From Tetracentron sinense (lineage: Eukaryota; Streptophyta; Magnoliopsida; Trochodendrales; Trochodendraceae): DNA of 64,000 bases. Shown piece by piece: positions 24,030 through 34,931 of this stretch. A model generated the notes under the pieces. It was not told the origin of the DNA. It did not search any database and saw only the letters and a program-made list of their open reading frames with translations. The DNA lies in the NCBI GenBank assembly GCA_015143295.1, contig CM026559.1:16878826-16942825 (forward strand), in the 5' to 3' direction. Position 1 is the stretch's first letter; each line of letters begins with the position of its first letter. Position numbers and translations under genes: made by a program.

Positions 24030-24550
24030 CTAGTAGAGAAACTGAATCTAGAATTGTTCTTGAACCGGAAGCCCAATAGACCGATAACTATGAGAATTGA
24101 TAGAGATCAACTCTCTACTCTCACTATACCTAAATAGTACACTAGAACCCACAGGTCCCAGAATCTGTAGATGGACTAACTTTATTCTGATGAAGTAATC
24201 AAACTGTTTGATTTTCATCTAAGAATGAAAGTATCCTTTGTGTACAAATTGGTTAGTGGGAGCATAATTACTTTCCTGGCTCTATGCAGAGATAATATTC
24301 TTTTCATTGTGAATGAAGTACGAATATTATTCTTCTCTTAGATTTGATCTAGCAATTATGCAATGAAGGAAAATAACTTTGACAACATGTTTTCTTAGTC
24401 CTAAATGGTTTAGAGACAAAAGAAAAATGATATTGTTATTCTCCCAATAACAATCATGTTTTTGTGCAAGTAAGATTCCAAGAAAAGAGTTTCTACCTTT
24501 GTGTGATGGAATCTGTTTCTCTTAGATATATGATATCATGAGAAAGTATA
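24030..24550 (+). pseudogene. E3 copia reverse transcriptase remnant
   Basis: One frame (about 24180-24330) reads YSDEVIKLFDFHLRMKVSFV, then YKLVSGSIITFLALCRDNIL and FIVNEV. It aligns with the copia RT motif in which YKxxSGS...FLVLYVDDILLIGND is usual. The catalytic YVDD has become CRDN, so it is dead. Following sequence gives ASKIPRKEFLPLCDGI, corresponding to the segment before the RNase H domain. Interrupted by S6. Confidence 0.65.
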
Positions 24551-24852
24551 TGTCGCGACCCAAAACCCACCCTAGGAGTTAGAGTGAATCTTGGACGACT
24601 CAATCATGACTTACATGACTTGCTTGACAAACCAACCTGCAAAACCCCACAGAGCATATACAATAGAGGACAGTATAGCGGAAACATAACTATAAAACAC
24701 AGCGGAAGTCTAACAAACCTCTAAGTATATACATATGGTCCAAGTTTATACAAAAAAGGTAACCAAAAGAAAGTGCGGACAGACCCGCCAAAAATACATG
24801 GATAAAATCTCTCATCTCACCCACAGCTAATCCTCTCAGAATCTACAACCAC

Positions 24853-24972
24853 CTAAGGGTAACCCTCAACTAGAGGTTCCTCAAAAGGCTCCTCGACGTA
24901 CTCCTCCTCCACCCATGGACTCGGAGCACAGATATCAAATGGAGCAGCTGCTCCGCCGTCACCTGCCGACAT
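24853..24972 (-). CDS. LTR acidic micro-ORF, S6, intact, 39 codons
   Basis: MSAGDGGAAAPFDICAPSPW, then VEEEYVEEPFEEPLVEGYP and stop. Short class, as in S10, with the C-terminal part replaced relative to the DYC class. The APFD(I/V)C segment is shared with S10 and with the E1/E4 family. Confidence 0.5.
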   Translation of the reverse strand: MSAGDGGAAAPFDICAPSPWVEEEYVEEPFEEPLVEGYP

Positions 24973-24982
24973 AAGAAGTACG

Positions 24983-25003
24983 GCTGAGCATGGAATACTC
25001 AGC
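24983..25003 (-). promoter_or_regulatory. Conserved LTR hairpin, S6 copy
   Basis: Perfect gctgag/ctcagc stem, loop tattccatg. Confidence 0.55.
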
Positions 25004-25317
25004 GGGTACTAAGCACTAACCAACAATCATAGCATACAGATAGCATACATAAAGGAGGAAGCAAGTTGCATATATAGAACATGAACTATTTATATCATAC
25101 AAGGAAACAAAACAATTTATAATCATGCTTGTATTTCGTAGAAAGCCGATGAAACCTCTTAAAAACATCGTGCACTTGACTTGACTTGAAAATACCATTT
25201 CCGTGCTTGAAACTTGTTATGTTGTCTTATCTTGTCATATCATGCGTGTCATGTCCTGTCATGCGTGTCATGCGAGTATCATGCTTGCTTGTTCATAATT
25301 GAAACATGTTCACATGC

Positions 25318-25530
25318 CTAGTTGCCGTTCATAGTCCGTCACAACTAGTACCCTATATGCAGATGGGTATGCCTAGTTGCCGTTCATAGCCCGTCGCAAC
25401 TAGCATCCATGCAGAATGTGAATGCCGAGTTGCCGTTCATAGCCCGTCGCAACTAGCATCCATGCGGAATGTGAATGCCTAGTTGCCGTTCATAGTCCGT
25501 CGCAACTAGCATCCATGCAGAATGTGTGAT
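25318..25530 (-). repeat. S6 tandem array, unit about 60 bp, four copies
   Basis: Units contain gttgccgttcatagtccgtc and gcaactagcatccatgca. Each begins and ends with complementary ctagttgc/gcaactag, so each unit can fold into a hairpin. A low-complexity atgctatgcgtgtc stretch follows at 25525-25600. Confidence 0.75.
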
Positions 25531-26531
25531 GCTATGTTATGCGTGTCATGCCATGCTATGCTATGCGTGTCATGCGATGCTATGCATGTCATGCGAGGGG
25601 ATGGGAGACCTTTCCCTATGCAATGCATGATTGTCTTGCCCTTGTCAAAGCGAAGTGAAACATATCTTAGGATATGCCCCACCTCTACGTCCCATACTCA
25701 AAACATCGGTAATTCACGTCATTTCATGCGTGCTCGTGTGATCGTGTGCATACTTGCATTTGGAATTAAATATGACAATTTGGAGTGATTTACAAGGCAT
25801 AGCATATAACAATTTAAGTAATTAATAATCTACACATTTTCAGAAATGTAAGAAACACACTATCATGAACCCTAACAAATTTCAAGAGCAATTAAACATG
25901 GGTTCCCTTAATTTATCATTCATTTTGTTCACCTTGGCATTTCATCAAACATGGGGTGTGTTCATTATTCACTTAAACCTAGATCATGCTTTTCTATGTG
26001 GGTTATGCTCACATCACACTTGTATGTTCGTTATTAGTACAATGCCCTTTCCCATTCGTTCATTACATCATCCACACGGCATCCATTCGCCAACATCCAT
26101 CTCCATTCACCATTCATACCACCAATCTCATAACACATATATATGTGAAGGAAAACAAGGAGAAACAAAGGAAAAGGGAAGCTATAACTAGGAGGGTAGT
26201 AAGAAGTACCGACCTTGACAAATGGGGGAAGAAATCCTCCACCAAACGCACGTGAGTTGCTGCCCTAGCTTGAGGAATGGGAATGCCACACGAGTTTGAG
26301 GTTGGATTTGATGAATCCGCGCCCTTTTTGGGATGATCTTGGGTGTTTAAACCCTTGATTCACTCTCAAGATGAAACCCTAGGTTAGAACCCCTTTCTCC
26401 TCTCCCACTCTCTCTCAAATATCTGCCCTAAGGGTTTATGAAACCCTTAGGCTCGTGCAAGGCTTATAAAGCAAGGGTGAAATGCCCAAATGACGAAAAA
26501 GCCCTTACTGAAATTTCTGCAAAAACGCGAA

Positions 26532-26718
26532 GACCGAGCGATCGGTGTTAATGACCGATCGATCGGTTGCCTACCGAGCGATCGGTGTTATTGACCGATC
26601 GACCGGTCAAAAACTCACTCTCTGGAAAATTTCCCCATACAAATTTTCTGACCGTGCGATAGCTACCGATCGATCGGTTATGGACCGATCGATCGCTCCA
26701 TGGACCGAGCGATCGGTG
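26532..26718 (-). repeat. ACCGATCGATCGGT-type array, S6
   Basis: Eight palindromic units (accgagcgatcggtg, accgatcgatcggttg, accgatcgaccggtc and others) flank the centre ccatacaaattttctgaccg. Confidence 0.7.
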
Positions 26719-26934
26719 CTCTGCTGGTCCCGACTGTTTTGGCCATAACTTTTGACTCGTTCGTCCGATTTCGACGATTCAACTTGCGTTGGGTTCGTAC
26801 GTCGAAAACGAACATTTCTGACATTTCAGAATTTCCAATTTCTTCCTTATTTATTAAGTATACCTCTTTAAAGGTAAAATGGCAACGAAAGTGTCATGCA
26901 ATAAATGTGAAAAGGTCCGGGGCTCTACAGTATA

Positions 26935-27249
26935 CTTGTACTAGACCGGATATTCATCACATGTTGATGTGATAAGATATTGATCAGATTAGTCCGGAGC
27001 ATTGCATAATGGCAAAGCACAAGCAAGTTAACTTCAGAAAATGACTGTTGGACAGTATCATTTTTGTTCAGTCTTTTAAGACTATAGTTATTGATAATAA
27101 ATTTGTAAGAGTTGCAAGTGTTATTGCATCACTACAATAGTTGTGGTAAAGCAGACATGACAGACCCATACATATTAAGTTATGTCTCAATTGGTGTTTC
27201 AGAAACATCACTGAGAAGATGGGTATTACATCTAATTGGCTTAGAGTGC
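26935..27249 (+). pseudogene. E3 copia RNase H region remnant
   Basis: Directly after S6 the frame reads TCTRPDIHHMLM (26935-26970), the conserved CTRPDI of copia RNase H. The rest is stop-rich; the segment ends at the purine tract. Confidence 0.6.
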
Positions 27250-27260
27250 AAGTGGGAGAT
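27250..27260 (+). promoter_or_regulatory. E3 polypurine tract
   Basis: aagtgggagat directly before TGTTGG of the 3' LTR, the usual copia arrangement. Confidence 0.85.
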
Positions 27261-27827
27261 TGTTGGACATATATGCCCTCGAAAGCCAATAAGAGACTTT
27301 TCTATGTTGATTAGATAAGCATCATATTCACACAACCAACTATAAAGGGTATTTATATTAATTACTGTCTCATATGATGAAGACATAAAGTTCCATAGGT
27401 AACATTGTAGGAAAATCATGCAAAAGTTGCGAGGAGATATGATTTTCCAGTTCCTTGTAAACCTAATATTGTTCGAAGCCTCTAGAGTACTGGTTGGGTG
27501 CCGTACTTCATCATGGCTTGTACATGTGTAGTTCTATGAGATAGTGTGATGAATCTCATTCACAGAGAGTGGTGACTCTTGACTAACATGTGAGTATATT
27601 TAGCAAGTACATAATTGTAGCACCCCGGACTTTTTCATCTTTAATGAATGGCACTCTCGTAGCTAATTGGCCGTTTTCGTAGTGTAATTAATAAATAAGG
27701 GAGAAATCGGAAATTCCGAAATGTCAGAAATGTTCGTTTTCGAAAGACGGATCCAACGCAAGCTGAATCGTCGAAATCCGACGAGTAAGTCAAAAGATAT
27801 GGTCAAAACAGTCCAGACATACAGAGC

Positions 27828-28012
27828 ACCGATCGCTCGGTCCAGTCAGCGATCGATTGGTCCATAACCGATCGATCGGTAGCTATCGCACGGTCAGAAA
27901 ATTTGTATGGGGAAATTTTCCAGAGAGTGAGTTTTTGACCGGTCGATCGGTCAATAACACCGATCGCTCGGTAGGCAACCGATCGATCGGTCATTAACAC
28001 CGATCGCTCGGT
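27828..28012 (+). repeat. ACCGATCGATCGGT-type array, S7
   Basis: Units such as accgatcgctcggtcc, accgatcgatcggtag and accggtcgatcggtca lie in the usual two groups. Confidence 0.7.
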
Positions 28013-29164
28013 CTTCGCGTTTTTTTGCAGAAATTTCAGTAAGGGCTTTTTCGTCATTTGGGCATTTCGCCCTTGCTTTATTAGCCTTGCACGAGCCTAA
28101 GGGTTTCATAAACCCTTAGGGCAGATATTTGAGAGAGAGTGGGAGAGGAGAAAGGGGTTCTAACCTAGGGTTTCATCTTGAGAGTGAATCAAGGGTTTAA
28201 ACACCCAAGATCATCCCAAAAAGGGCGTGGATTCATCAAATCCAACCTCAAACTCGTGTGGCATTCCCATTCCAAGCTAGGGCAGCGATCCTACGGCATT
28301 TTGAAAGGGGTTTCTTCCCCAAATCAAGCCTTCTTCAAGTAAGGGTTCTTCCCTACCATTTGAGGTTCGATTTCAAGGTTTCTTCAAGGTCAAGCCTTGA
28401 TTTCAAGGTTAGTACACTCTACTAACTTCATTAGTGATAACCTTGATTTTTCTTCCTCAAATATGATGATTTTATATGTTGTTTGTTCCTTTTTATTGAG
28501 TTATGATGAAATCCCTATAATAAATAAGATAAATGGATAAAGGTGTGGGAATGTGTGAATGGATGGTGGATTGTGGCGAATGGGTGCCGTGTGGGGTGAT
28601 GTATGTAATGGGATGGATAATGGTGGAAGGGCATTTTCAACATAATGAACATACCTTTGTGATGGATGAAAAACATGCACTAAGCAACCTAAATAAAAAG
28701 GCTATAATAGTGATACTTACCAAGTGTTTGAGAAAATGTTTAAATGACGATTTGAATGAGTGAACTTGAATTATAAAAGCATGCATTGAGTTATTCTTTC
28801 TAAAATGCCTATCTTGATCAAATGTGCTACATGTCATTTACATTTCCATATGCTCATCTTAAGAATTGAAATGCTATGCTCATGTGACCATCATACTCAA
28901 GTATGTCCTCATGCCTACCACAATTTCTACACACACGCACGCATGCTTGCATGAACTGGGTTTATTTCATGAGTATTAGTGTATGAGAAATAAAACGAGA
29001 AACAAGCATATGTCAAGGAGGTTGGTAGCCCAGGGATGTGCGGGTGCTAGCCTCTGGCTCACAAGTTAAACGAACATGAATATCAAGGGTAGGGCATATC
29101 CCTAGGATATGTCATACCTGGCTCACAAGAAAACACGACGAGCAAGGATCAAGAATCATGGAAG

Positions 29165-29470
29165 GGTGTTAGTGTACTAAGACCAGGTACGGGCACTAAC
29201 ATCTGTTCCCCAACATGCATGAAAGTATGCTAGTGTACTAAGACCAGGTACGGGCAGTAGTGTATGTTTCCAAGACAAGCATGAAAGGATGTTAATGTAC
29301 TAAGACCAGGTACGGGCATTAACATCTGTTTCCAACAAGTATGAGAGGATACTAGTATACTAAGACCAGGTACGGGTACTAGTATCTGTCTCCAAGCGAG
29401 AATCAAGAAATATGGAAGGGTGATGATGTACTAAGACCAGGTACGGGCATTGTCATCTGTTCCCAGGCAA
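29165..29470 (+). repeat. S7 tandem array, unit about 60 bp, five copies
   Basis: Each unit contains gtactaagaccaggtacggg inside tgttagtgtac...cactaacatctg, whose arms are complementary (gttaatgtac against gcattaacat), so each unit can form a hairpin. Not seen in other LTRs of the window. Confidence 0.75.
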
Positions 29471-29803
29471 ACAAGAAAACTCACAAGCAAGTCAACAAGA
29501 ACATACGCATAATACTCACTCACGAGACAAGAACCGGGCAAGAACCTAGTACGTCCGTCCAGTTCATAGTTCGGGTACTAGCTAAACCAGAACAAAACAA
29601 GGCAGGTGTGATTTCCACGATACGAGAACAAGTCATGACTTTTGGATACGAATTTACAATGCATGAGTTGATGTTCATGATTCACTTACGTGGTTATGTT
29701 GTTTTAGCTTCCGCGCTCTGAATTTGTATCTCTTGGGTGAACTGTATCATGTATTACATGTTATGCTATTGTTATTACTATTGTTAGTTAGTAGCTTGTA
29801 CTC

Positions 29804-29824
29804 GCTGAGTATTCCATGCTCAGC
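29804..29824 (+). promoter_or_regulatory. Conserved LTR hairpin, S7 copy
   Basis: gctgag, loop tattccatg, ctcagc, unchanged although the downstream ORF has diverged. Confidence 0.55.
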
Positions 29825-29833
29825 CGTACTTTT

Positions 29834-29926
29834 ATGTCGGCAGGTACATTATGCAGCATATGAACTCTTGCCCCTTGGATCGAGGCAGCTCAGGGTGAGC
29901 AGGAGATTCTTCGGATGGTTACCTAG
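29834..29926 (+). pseudogene. Diverged LTR micro-ORF, S7
   Basis: ATG TCG GCA GGT is present but the frame stops at 29861 (MSAGTLCSI). The same frame then continues TLAPWIEAAQGEQEILRMVT to a stop at 29924. Only PWIE of the core is kept. It is either a decayed or a rapidly changed copy. Confidence 0.35.
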
Positions 29927-32243
29927 ATATTAGGAGACGTGGCGTATGGCCAACGGTTGGGATAAGCGAGAGAGAGAGACATGTATTTTGGGATTTCCTT
30001 GGGGACTTTTTGTGTGAGCTTGAGTGGGTGACTCAAGCATTTGTACTCTTGTGATTATTGTATTCTATCCAGCTATTAATGATGTGGACACTTGGAATTA
30101 CATTTATGTTAAAGGAAATTTTAGTCTCTCTATTTTTGCATGCCTTGTTATGCTCTCGCCGGTTGACTAAGGATAGGTCACGTCGCCAAGGTATCCTAAC
30201 TCCTAGGGGGTATTTTGGGGCGTGACAATAATACTGAACGGGGTCACTAGTGGATACCCTATGGAATACACTGTCAGATTGTATTAGGGTTATCCATTTG
30301 ACGAATTGTCCTTAGACTTTAGAGGTTAACATCTTCTCAGACATTTGTTTATATGGCTTTGATGTGCCAATCGGTAATGTCCAATACACAGGACTAACTC
30401 CGGGTACGTTGTGTCATGTACACTATGTTTGGAGAAGTGTGTAAACACTCAATAAGGAATCCAAAACTCCTTAATTGGAGATAATGATATCAAGTTGATA
30501 CTTGTTGAACTGAACTGTTAAATCCAGTACTGGTGCTTTTCGGTAAAATGGTTTTTATCGAAGTTGATATTTTTAATATGGAAAAGTATATATAAATATA
30601 TATGTCAGTTCTTTTCTAATGTTTCTTCAAAAGTGTTTTGGAGGTTCAGTTCATTGAAAAAGTAATCATAAGAAAGGGTTCTATTCATAAGCTAGGGACT
30701 AAGACAGTGGAATTATTCCAATCCCGGAAGCTTACAAGTGATATCGGAATGTGGAAGGATTTATTTGTAAATATATTGTGAGATGGTACTTACAAGCAAT
30801 TCTCTAATTTCTGGAGGTTAATTACATTGTGTTAATGGACATTAATTGTGATTGGTGGAAGTCCAGGGATATAGATAAAATTCTATAATCCTAATGGAGT
30901 ATAGGAAAGGTGTTTCCTAGTAACAATGCTTCAACCAAAAAGGTGAATTACTTGGTCCCAAAACCGGAAATAGGAGATCCCTTTAGATCCCACACACAAG
31001 GACCTTCTTAAAGTATTTAATTTAATTTATAATTAAATTAATTAATTTCTCTAAGTAATCACTATATGGTATAGTGAAGCTCTAAAAGGTGGAATCACAT
31101 TACATGTGAAAAACCAAATGGGTAGGACCCATTGGGAATTATTATAAAAGAATAATTCAAGTGACCAAGAGGGTTTTGGAAACCCTTTAGGCGTGTGGGG
31201 TGGGACCCACCTAGGGTGGGATGCCCACTTCATGGAGGAAATAATAATTGTTATTATTTATTTAATTAGTTTCTAATAACTAATATCCGTATTGGATAAG
31301 GTTAGTTAGTTAATTAGAGTTAGTTACTAATTAAAGATTCCCTAATTGTTAGGGATTCCATTAGTTAGTTACTAATTCAAGATTCCTTATTGGATAAGGA
31401 TAAGATTAGTTACTAATGGATAAGGTTGGTTTCTCTTAAGATTAATCATAATTGGATTAGGAGAAAAATCAATAAAGGAAACTATTGAGGAATCCTAATT
31501 GGATTAGGATAAGGTTAATGAATTATAATTGGATTACAATTCAAGCAACCAAGTGGGAACTTATATAAAGGATTGGATGCCTTGCCCTTTAGGATATAGA
31601 ATTCTCCAGAATTTTTTCTTCTCTCCCTCTCCTCAAGTTCACGCCCAGCCCTCTCCCCCTTTGAGGGTATACGGTCACCCTTCCCCTTCTTCCTTTTTGT
31701 TTGGTTTTTGATCTTTATGATCAAGAATAAGTTCTTTGAAGATCAAGATTGGATCTTGTTTGATCAAGAAAGGTTCTTGGATCAATGAAAAGAAGAAAAG
31801 ATAAAAGAGCATGGAATTTGGAAGGGCCATTAGCTTCCATTAGAGAAAGCTTTAAAGGAAAAAGAAGGTTTGTGTGAATCGACAGAAGACTTGACACTTG
31901 TGAAGTTTTGCGAGTACTATTCTAACGTGGATTTGACTTAACAATTTCAAAGTTGGAAAGGTGAATGTTATTCTAACCTTCATTGAATAAAATCAATTAG
32001 AATCTTAGTCAGATCTCGGGATTTGATGTATGCCCCCCAAGAACTGTTTTTCTAAAATTAAAAAGAGGCATACTTTCAGATTCAACTTGCGTTGGGGTCG
32101 TCTTTCGAAAAGGAAAATGAACATTTCTGACGTTTCAGAATTTTTAATTTCTCCGTTATTTATTAATTATACTATGTTAAAGGCCAATTAGCTACGAAAG
32201 TGTCATTGATTAAGTACGGAAGAGTCCGGGGTTCTACAAAATA

Positions 32244-32815
32244 TCGGTTGAGCGTGGAATAGTCAGCGTATACAAACTACTAACAATAAAGCAATAAGCA
32301 TAGAGCATGCGAATCATGGAGAATGAAATCCTTAAAACATGTCAAAGTGTGGAAACCGTGAACTAGCATGTAAGATGAGATCCGAAAACCAAAACCAAAA
32401 CCATAACTATGTGAGTCACGTGATAATCATGGCCTTGTGAGTTCTTAGAGTTCATAGAGTTACTTAGAGTCATTTATGATCCTTAGAGACATGGATCATA
32501 TAACAAAACCATAGAGACAATACCATAGAGATCATAGAGTATTTCATTTGTGATCCTTAGAGGTTGTGAGACAATCTTAGAGATATCATGGAGTTCTTGT
32601 AAGTGTGTATCATGATCCTTAGAGTTTGTGAACCGATCTTAGACAAATCATAGAGTTGCTTAGAATCATTCCTTATAAGTCATTTATTGAAAACCCCTTT
32701 TTGTAACTTTGAGAAATCCATGGAAAACATCGGTTCATGCGAGCATATGAACATATTGGAGTAATAGCATGTATGAACACCCAAAAATCTTAGAGACATT
32801 ACATCAAACACTTAG
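32244..32815 (-). mobile_element. E1 5' LTR, middle piece
   Basis: Continues 4302-4870 of the 3' LTR (hairpin region, ttagagttcatagag repeats). The hairpin is weakened here (gttgag...gtcagc). Bounded by S3 on the left and E2 on the right. Confidence 0.85.
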
Positions 32816-33140
32816 TGTCACGCCCCAAACCCCCTAGGAGTTAAGGGATACTTTAGGTGTGATACTTCGTACCTGCCAAACCCTCCTGTAATTAACAAGA
32901 GAATACAGTACAAAAAATGATAATCAGAGCGCAGAAGCTAAATATAAATGCGGAAGCGCAAACAAATTTTTCCTTTCTTTATAATGATCCAAACTATAGT
33001 ATTCTAAGTGGACATAGTTATATACAAAACATGTCTAAGTCTAAGGTGGACAGGCCCACCTATCAAATACAAAAGACAAAATACGACTCTATCTCGCTCA
33101 ATAGTCACCCCCGTGGGGCCAGTGGTCTAAGTCTCTAGCC

Positions 33141-33233
33141 TCAGCCTAAGGCTCGACTACCCTCGCCGTAGTCCTCCTCTATCCAAGGACCCGGATCACA
33201 TATGTCAAGAGGAGCTCGTGTACCTGTCGACAT
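33141..33233 (-). pseudogene. LTR micro-ORF, E2 3' LTR, frameshifted by a 20-bp deletion
   Basis: MSTGTRAPLDICDPGPWIEE then DYGEGSRALG and stop. The deletion removes the sequence encoding EEPYEDL and shifts the frame, truncating the 51-codon ORF of the 5' LTR to 30 codons. Confidence 0.5.
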
Positions 33234-33242
33234 GAAAGTACG

Positions 33243-33263
33243 GCTGAGCATGGAATACTCAGC
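33243..33263 (-). promoter_or_regulatory. Conserved LTR hairpin, E2 3' LTR
   Basis: gctgag/ctcagc stem, loop tattccatg in sense. Confidence 0.55.
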
Positions 33264-33439
33264 GAGTACAAACTCCTAACCAACAATGGTAATAACAAAC
33301 AACATCATATACAAGTAATAGAAGGAGTACAATTCATAATCAATTTCTAACGACATCATACATAAACGTTTTATCAAGTACAATTGTTATGAAACCAAAA
33401 CACGTCTATGAATCATACGAAACCTCTTTGAGTTATCCT

Positions 33440-33640
33440 TTCAATATTTCTTATGAGCCAGAGGTTAGCACCCGCATATCCCTGGGCTACCAATCTCCTT
33501 GACAGTACAATATATTTCTTATGAGCCAGAGGTTAGCACCCGTATAATCCCTGGGCTACCAACCTCCTTGACAATACCATTTCTTTTCTTATGAGCCAGA
33601 GGTTAGCACCCTTAACCGAGGTTACCAATCTCTTTGAAAA
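33440..33640 (-). repeat. E2 3' LTR tandem repeat, three copies
   Basis: In plus orientation the units read ttatgagccagaggttagca then cccgcatatccctgggctac; same unit as S4, with three copies against nine. Confidence 0.75.
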
Positions 33641-34457
33641 TATCCTCCATCTACATATGTGCTCGTGCATAGTAATCGTGAAATCATGATGACATATAGC
33701 ATTTTAACAATTCCCAACTCACGTGAGAATTTAAGAAGCAAATAAACACATGTATACAACTTGCCAAATGGGGAACATTTATGTGACTCATGCTTTCAAA
33801 TCTTAGTTTATTCATGCATTCTATCAAACATGTGGTATTCAACCTTTTTACCTTTAGTTATTTCATATTTTCTTATTCGAACATTTCATCAAATACTTGG
33901 GGTGTGTTCATTATACGTAATATGCCCTTCCACCATTTTTACATAATTCAATACATCACAACATGGCATCCAATTGCCTCCACTCCTCATCCATTCATAC
34001 ATTCCACCCTTTGTTTGTATTATCTTGTTTATGTTTTAGGGATTTAGCATATACCAACACAAGGGAGCAATGGGGAAGATCTAACACATATTTACTTAGG
34101 AAAATCCTAGGTTATTACCAAAGTAACTAGGAAGAGTGTACTAACCTTGAAAAGGGAAAGAAAAATCCTTGAGGATGATGTAGAAACGCTGCCCTAGCTT
34201 GGAAGAGGTACTCCACACGAGCTTGAGGTTGGATTTGGAGAATCGAAGCCTTTAGAACGGTTCTAGGGTTCTAAAACCCTTGATTCTCTCAAGTGGAAAA
34301 CCCTAGATGTAAATCCCCCTTCTCTTCTCTTCTTCTCTCTCAAAACCTTCTAAGTGAGGTGAATGAAGCCCTAAAGGCTCGGGCAAGCCCTTATGGGTAA
34401 GGGTTAACACCCAAAAGATGAAAACGGCCTTACTAAAAATTCTGCAAAACTCGATAG

Positions 34458-34643
34458 ACCGAGCGATCGGTGCTTATGAACGATCGATCGGTTGCCTACC
34501 GAGCGATCGGTGTTATTGACCGATCGACCGGTCAAAAACATGCTCTCTGAAAAATTTCCCCATATAAAATTTCTGACCAGTCGATAGCCACCGATCGATC
34601 GGTTTTGGACCGATCGATCGCTGATGAGGACCGATCGATCGGT
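34458..34643 (-). repeat. ACCGATCGATCGGT-type array, E2 3' LTR
   Basis: Contains two units missing from the 5' LTR of the same element: one in cggttgcctaccgagcgat, one around cgctgatgaggaccgatc. Confidence 0.7.
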
Positions 34644-34854
34644 GCTCTGCAGGTTCCACTATTTTGACCATATCTTTTGACTCGTTCGTCCGATTTTGAC
34701 GATTCAACTTGCGTTGGATTCGTCTTTCGAAATTGGACATTTCTGACATTTCAGAATTTTTGATTTCTCCCTTATTTATTAATTATACTATGAGGAAGGC
34801 CAATTGGTAACAAAAATGCTATTCATTAAAGTTGGAAAAGTCCGGGGTGCTACA

Positions 34855-34867
34855 TTCTCCCCCTCTT
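34855..34867 (-). promoter_or_regulatory. E2 polypurine tract
   Basis: Sense aagagggggagaa, abutting the 3' LTR. Confidence 0.85.
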
Positions 34868-34931
34868 ACAAATATTTGGACGATACATACATGCGTAAAA
34901 CTATAACAAAATACAAGGGAATGTCAAGGAC

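Larger units (their letters stand above)
24551..26929 (-). mobile_element. S6: solo gypsy LTR, minus
   Basis: TGTCGCGACCC...GGGGCTCTACA, 2379 bp, perfect TSD GTATA (24546-24550, 26930-26934). Contents: micro-ORF 24853-24972, hairpin 24983-25003, tandem array 25318-25530, CATATC-type inverted repeat near 25665, palindromic array 26532-26718. Sister of S3 and S10 in its first part. Confidence 0.92.
27616..30227 (+). mobile_element. S7: solo gypsy LTR
   Basis: TGTAGCACCCC...GGGGCGTGACA, 2612 bp, perfect TSD ATAAT (27611-27615, 30228-30232). Contents: array 27828-28012, donor ttcaag/gttagtac at 28408, one ggttggtagccc unit at 29015, CATATCC-CTA-GGATATG hairpin near 29087, tandem array 29165-29470, hairpin 29804-29824. 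The region between hairpin and LTR end differs strongly from other LTRs. Confidence 0.92.
13504..32078 (+). mobile_element. E3: Ty1/copia element, decayed, carrying solo LTRs S4-S7
   Basis: Perfect TSD GATTC at 13499-13503 and 32079-32083. The 5' LTR is 13504-15548 (TGTTGGACATATATGCC...GGCATACTTTCA). The PBS is tggtatcagagcc at 15550. The copia-type purine tract aagtgggaga lies at 27250 directly before the 3' LTR (27261-27615 + 30233-32078). After removing S4, S5 and S6 the interior is about 5.4 kb, with degenerate gag, integrase, RT and RNase H remnants in copia order (integrase before RT). Much of pol is missing. Confidence 0.85.
27261..32078 (+). mobile_element. E3 3' LTR (27261-27615 + 30233-32078), split by S7
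   Basis: Starts TGTTGGACATATATGCC, ends GGCATACTTTCA. Net length is about 2.2 kb, roughly 155 bp longer than the 5' LTR because of the segment around the S7 site that the 5' copy lacks. Confidence 0.85.
11442..32238 (-). mobile_element. S3: solo gypsy LTR (11442-13503 + 32084-32238), split by copia E3
   Basis: It starts TGTTGCGACCCAAAACCC and ends GTCCGGGGTTCTACA; TSD taata/aaata with one change (the intact E1 LTR has aaata here). Net length is about 2.2 kb with no gypsy internal region. Landmarks: micro-ORF remnant 11737-11844, hairpin 11855-11875, repeat zone about 12175-12330, palindromic array 13213-13431, and the gacgattc/aacttgcg block where E3 landed. Closest to S6 in sequence. Confidence 0.82.
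32816..34854 (-). mobile_element. E2 3' LTR
   Basis: 2039 bp, TGTCACGCCCC...CCGGGGTGCTACA. Relative to the 5' LTR it lacks 20 bp inside the micro-ORF but has two extra palindromic array units. Three-copy tandem repeat at about 33440-33640. Confidence 0.9.

Noticed and set aside
26545..26748. ORFs with TDRSVAYRAIG-type repeats (also at 22786, 27803, 45149, 54043)
   Set aside because: They are reading frames through ACCGATCGATCGGT arrays and occur on either strand relative to the LTR; not consistent with a protein.
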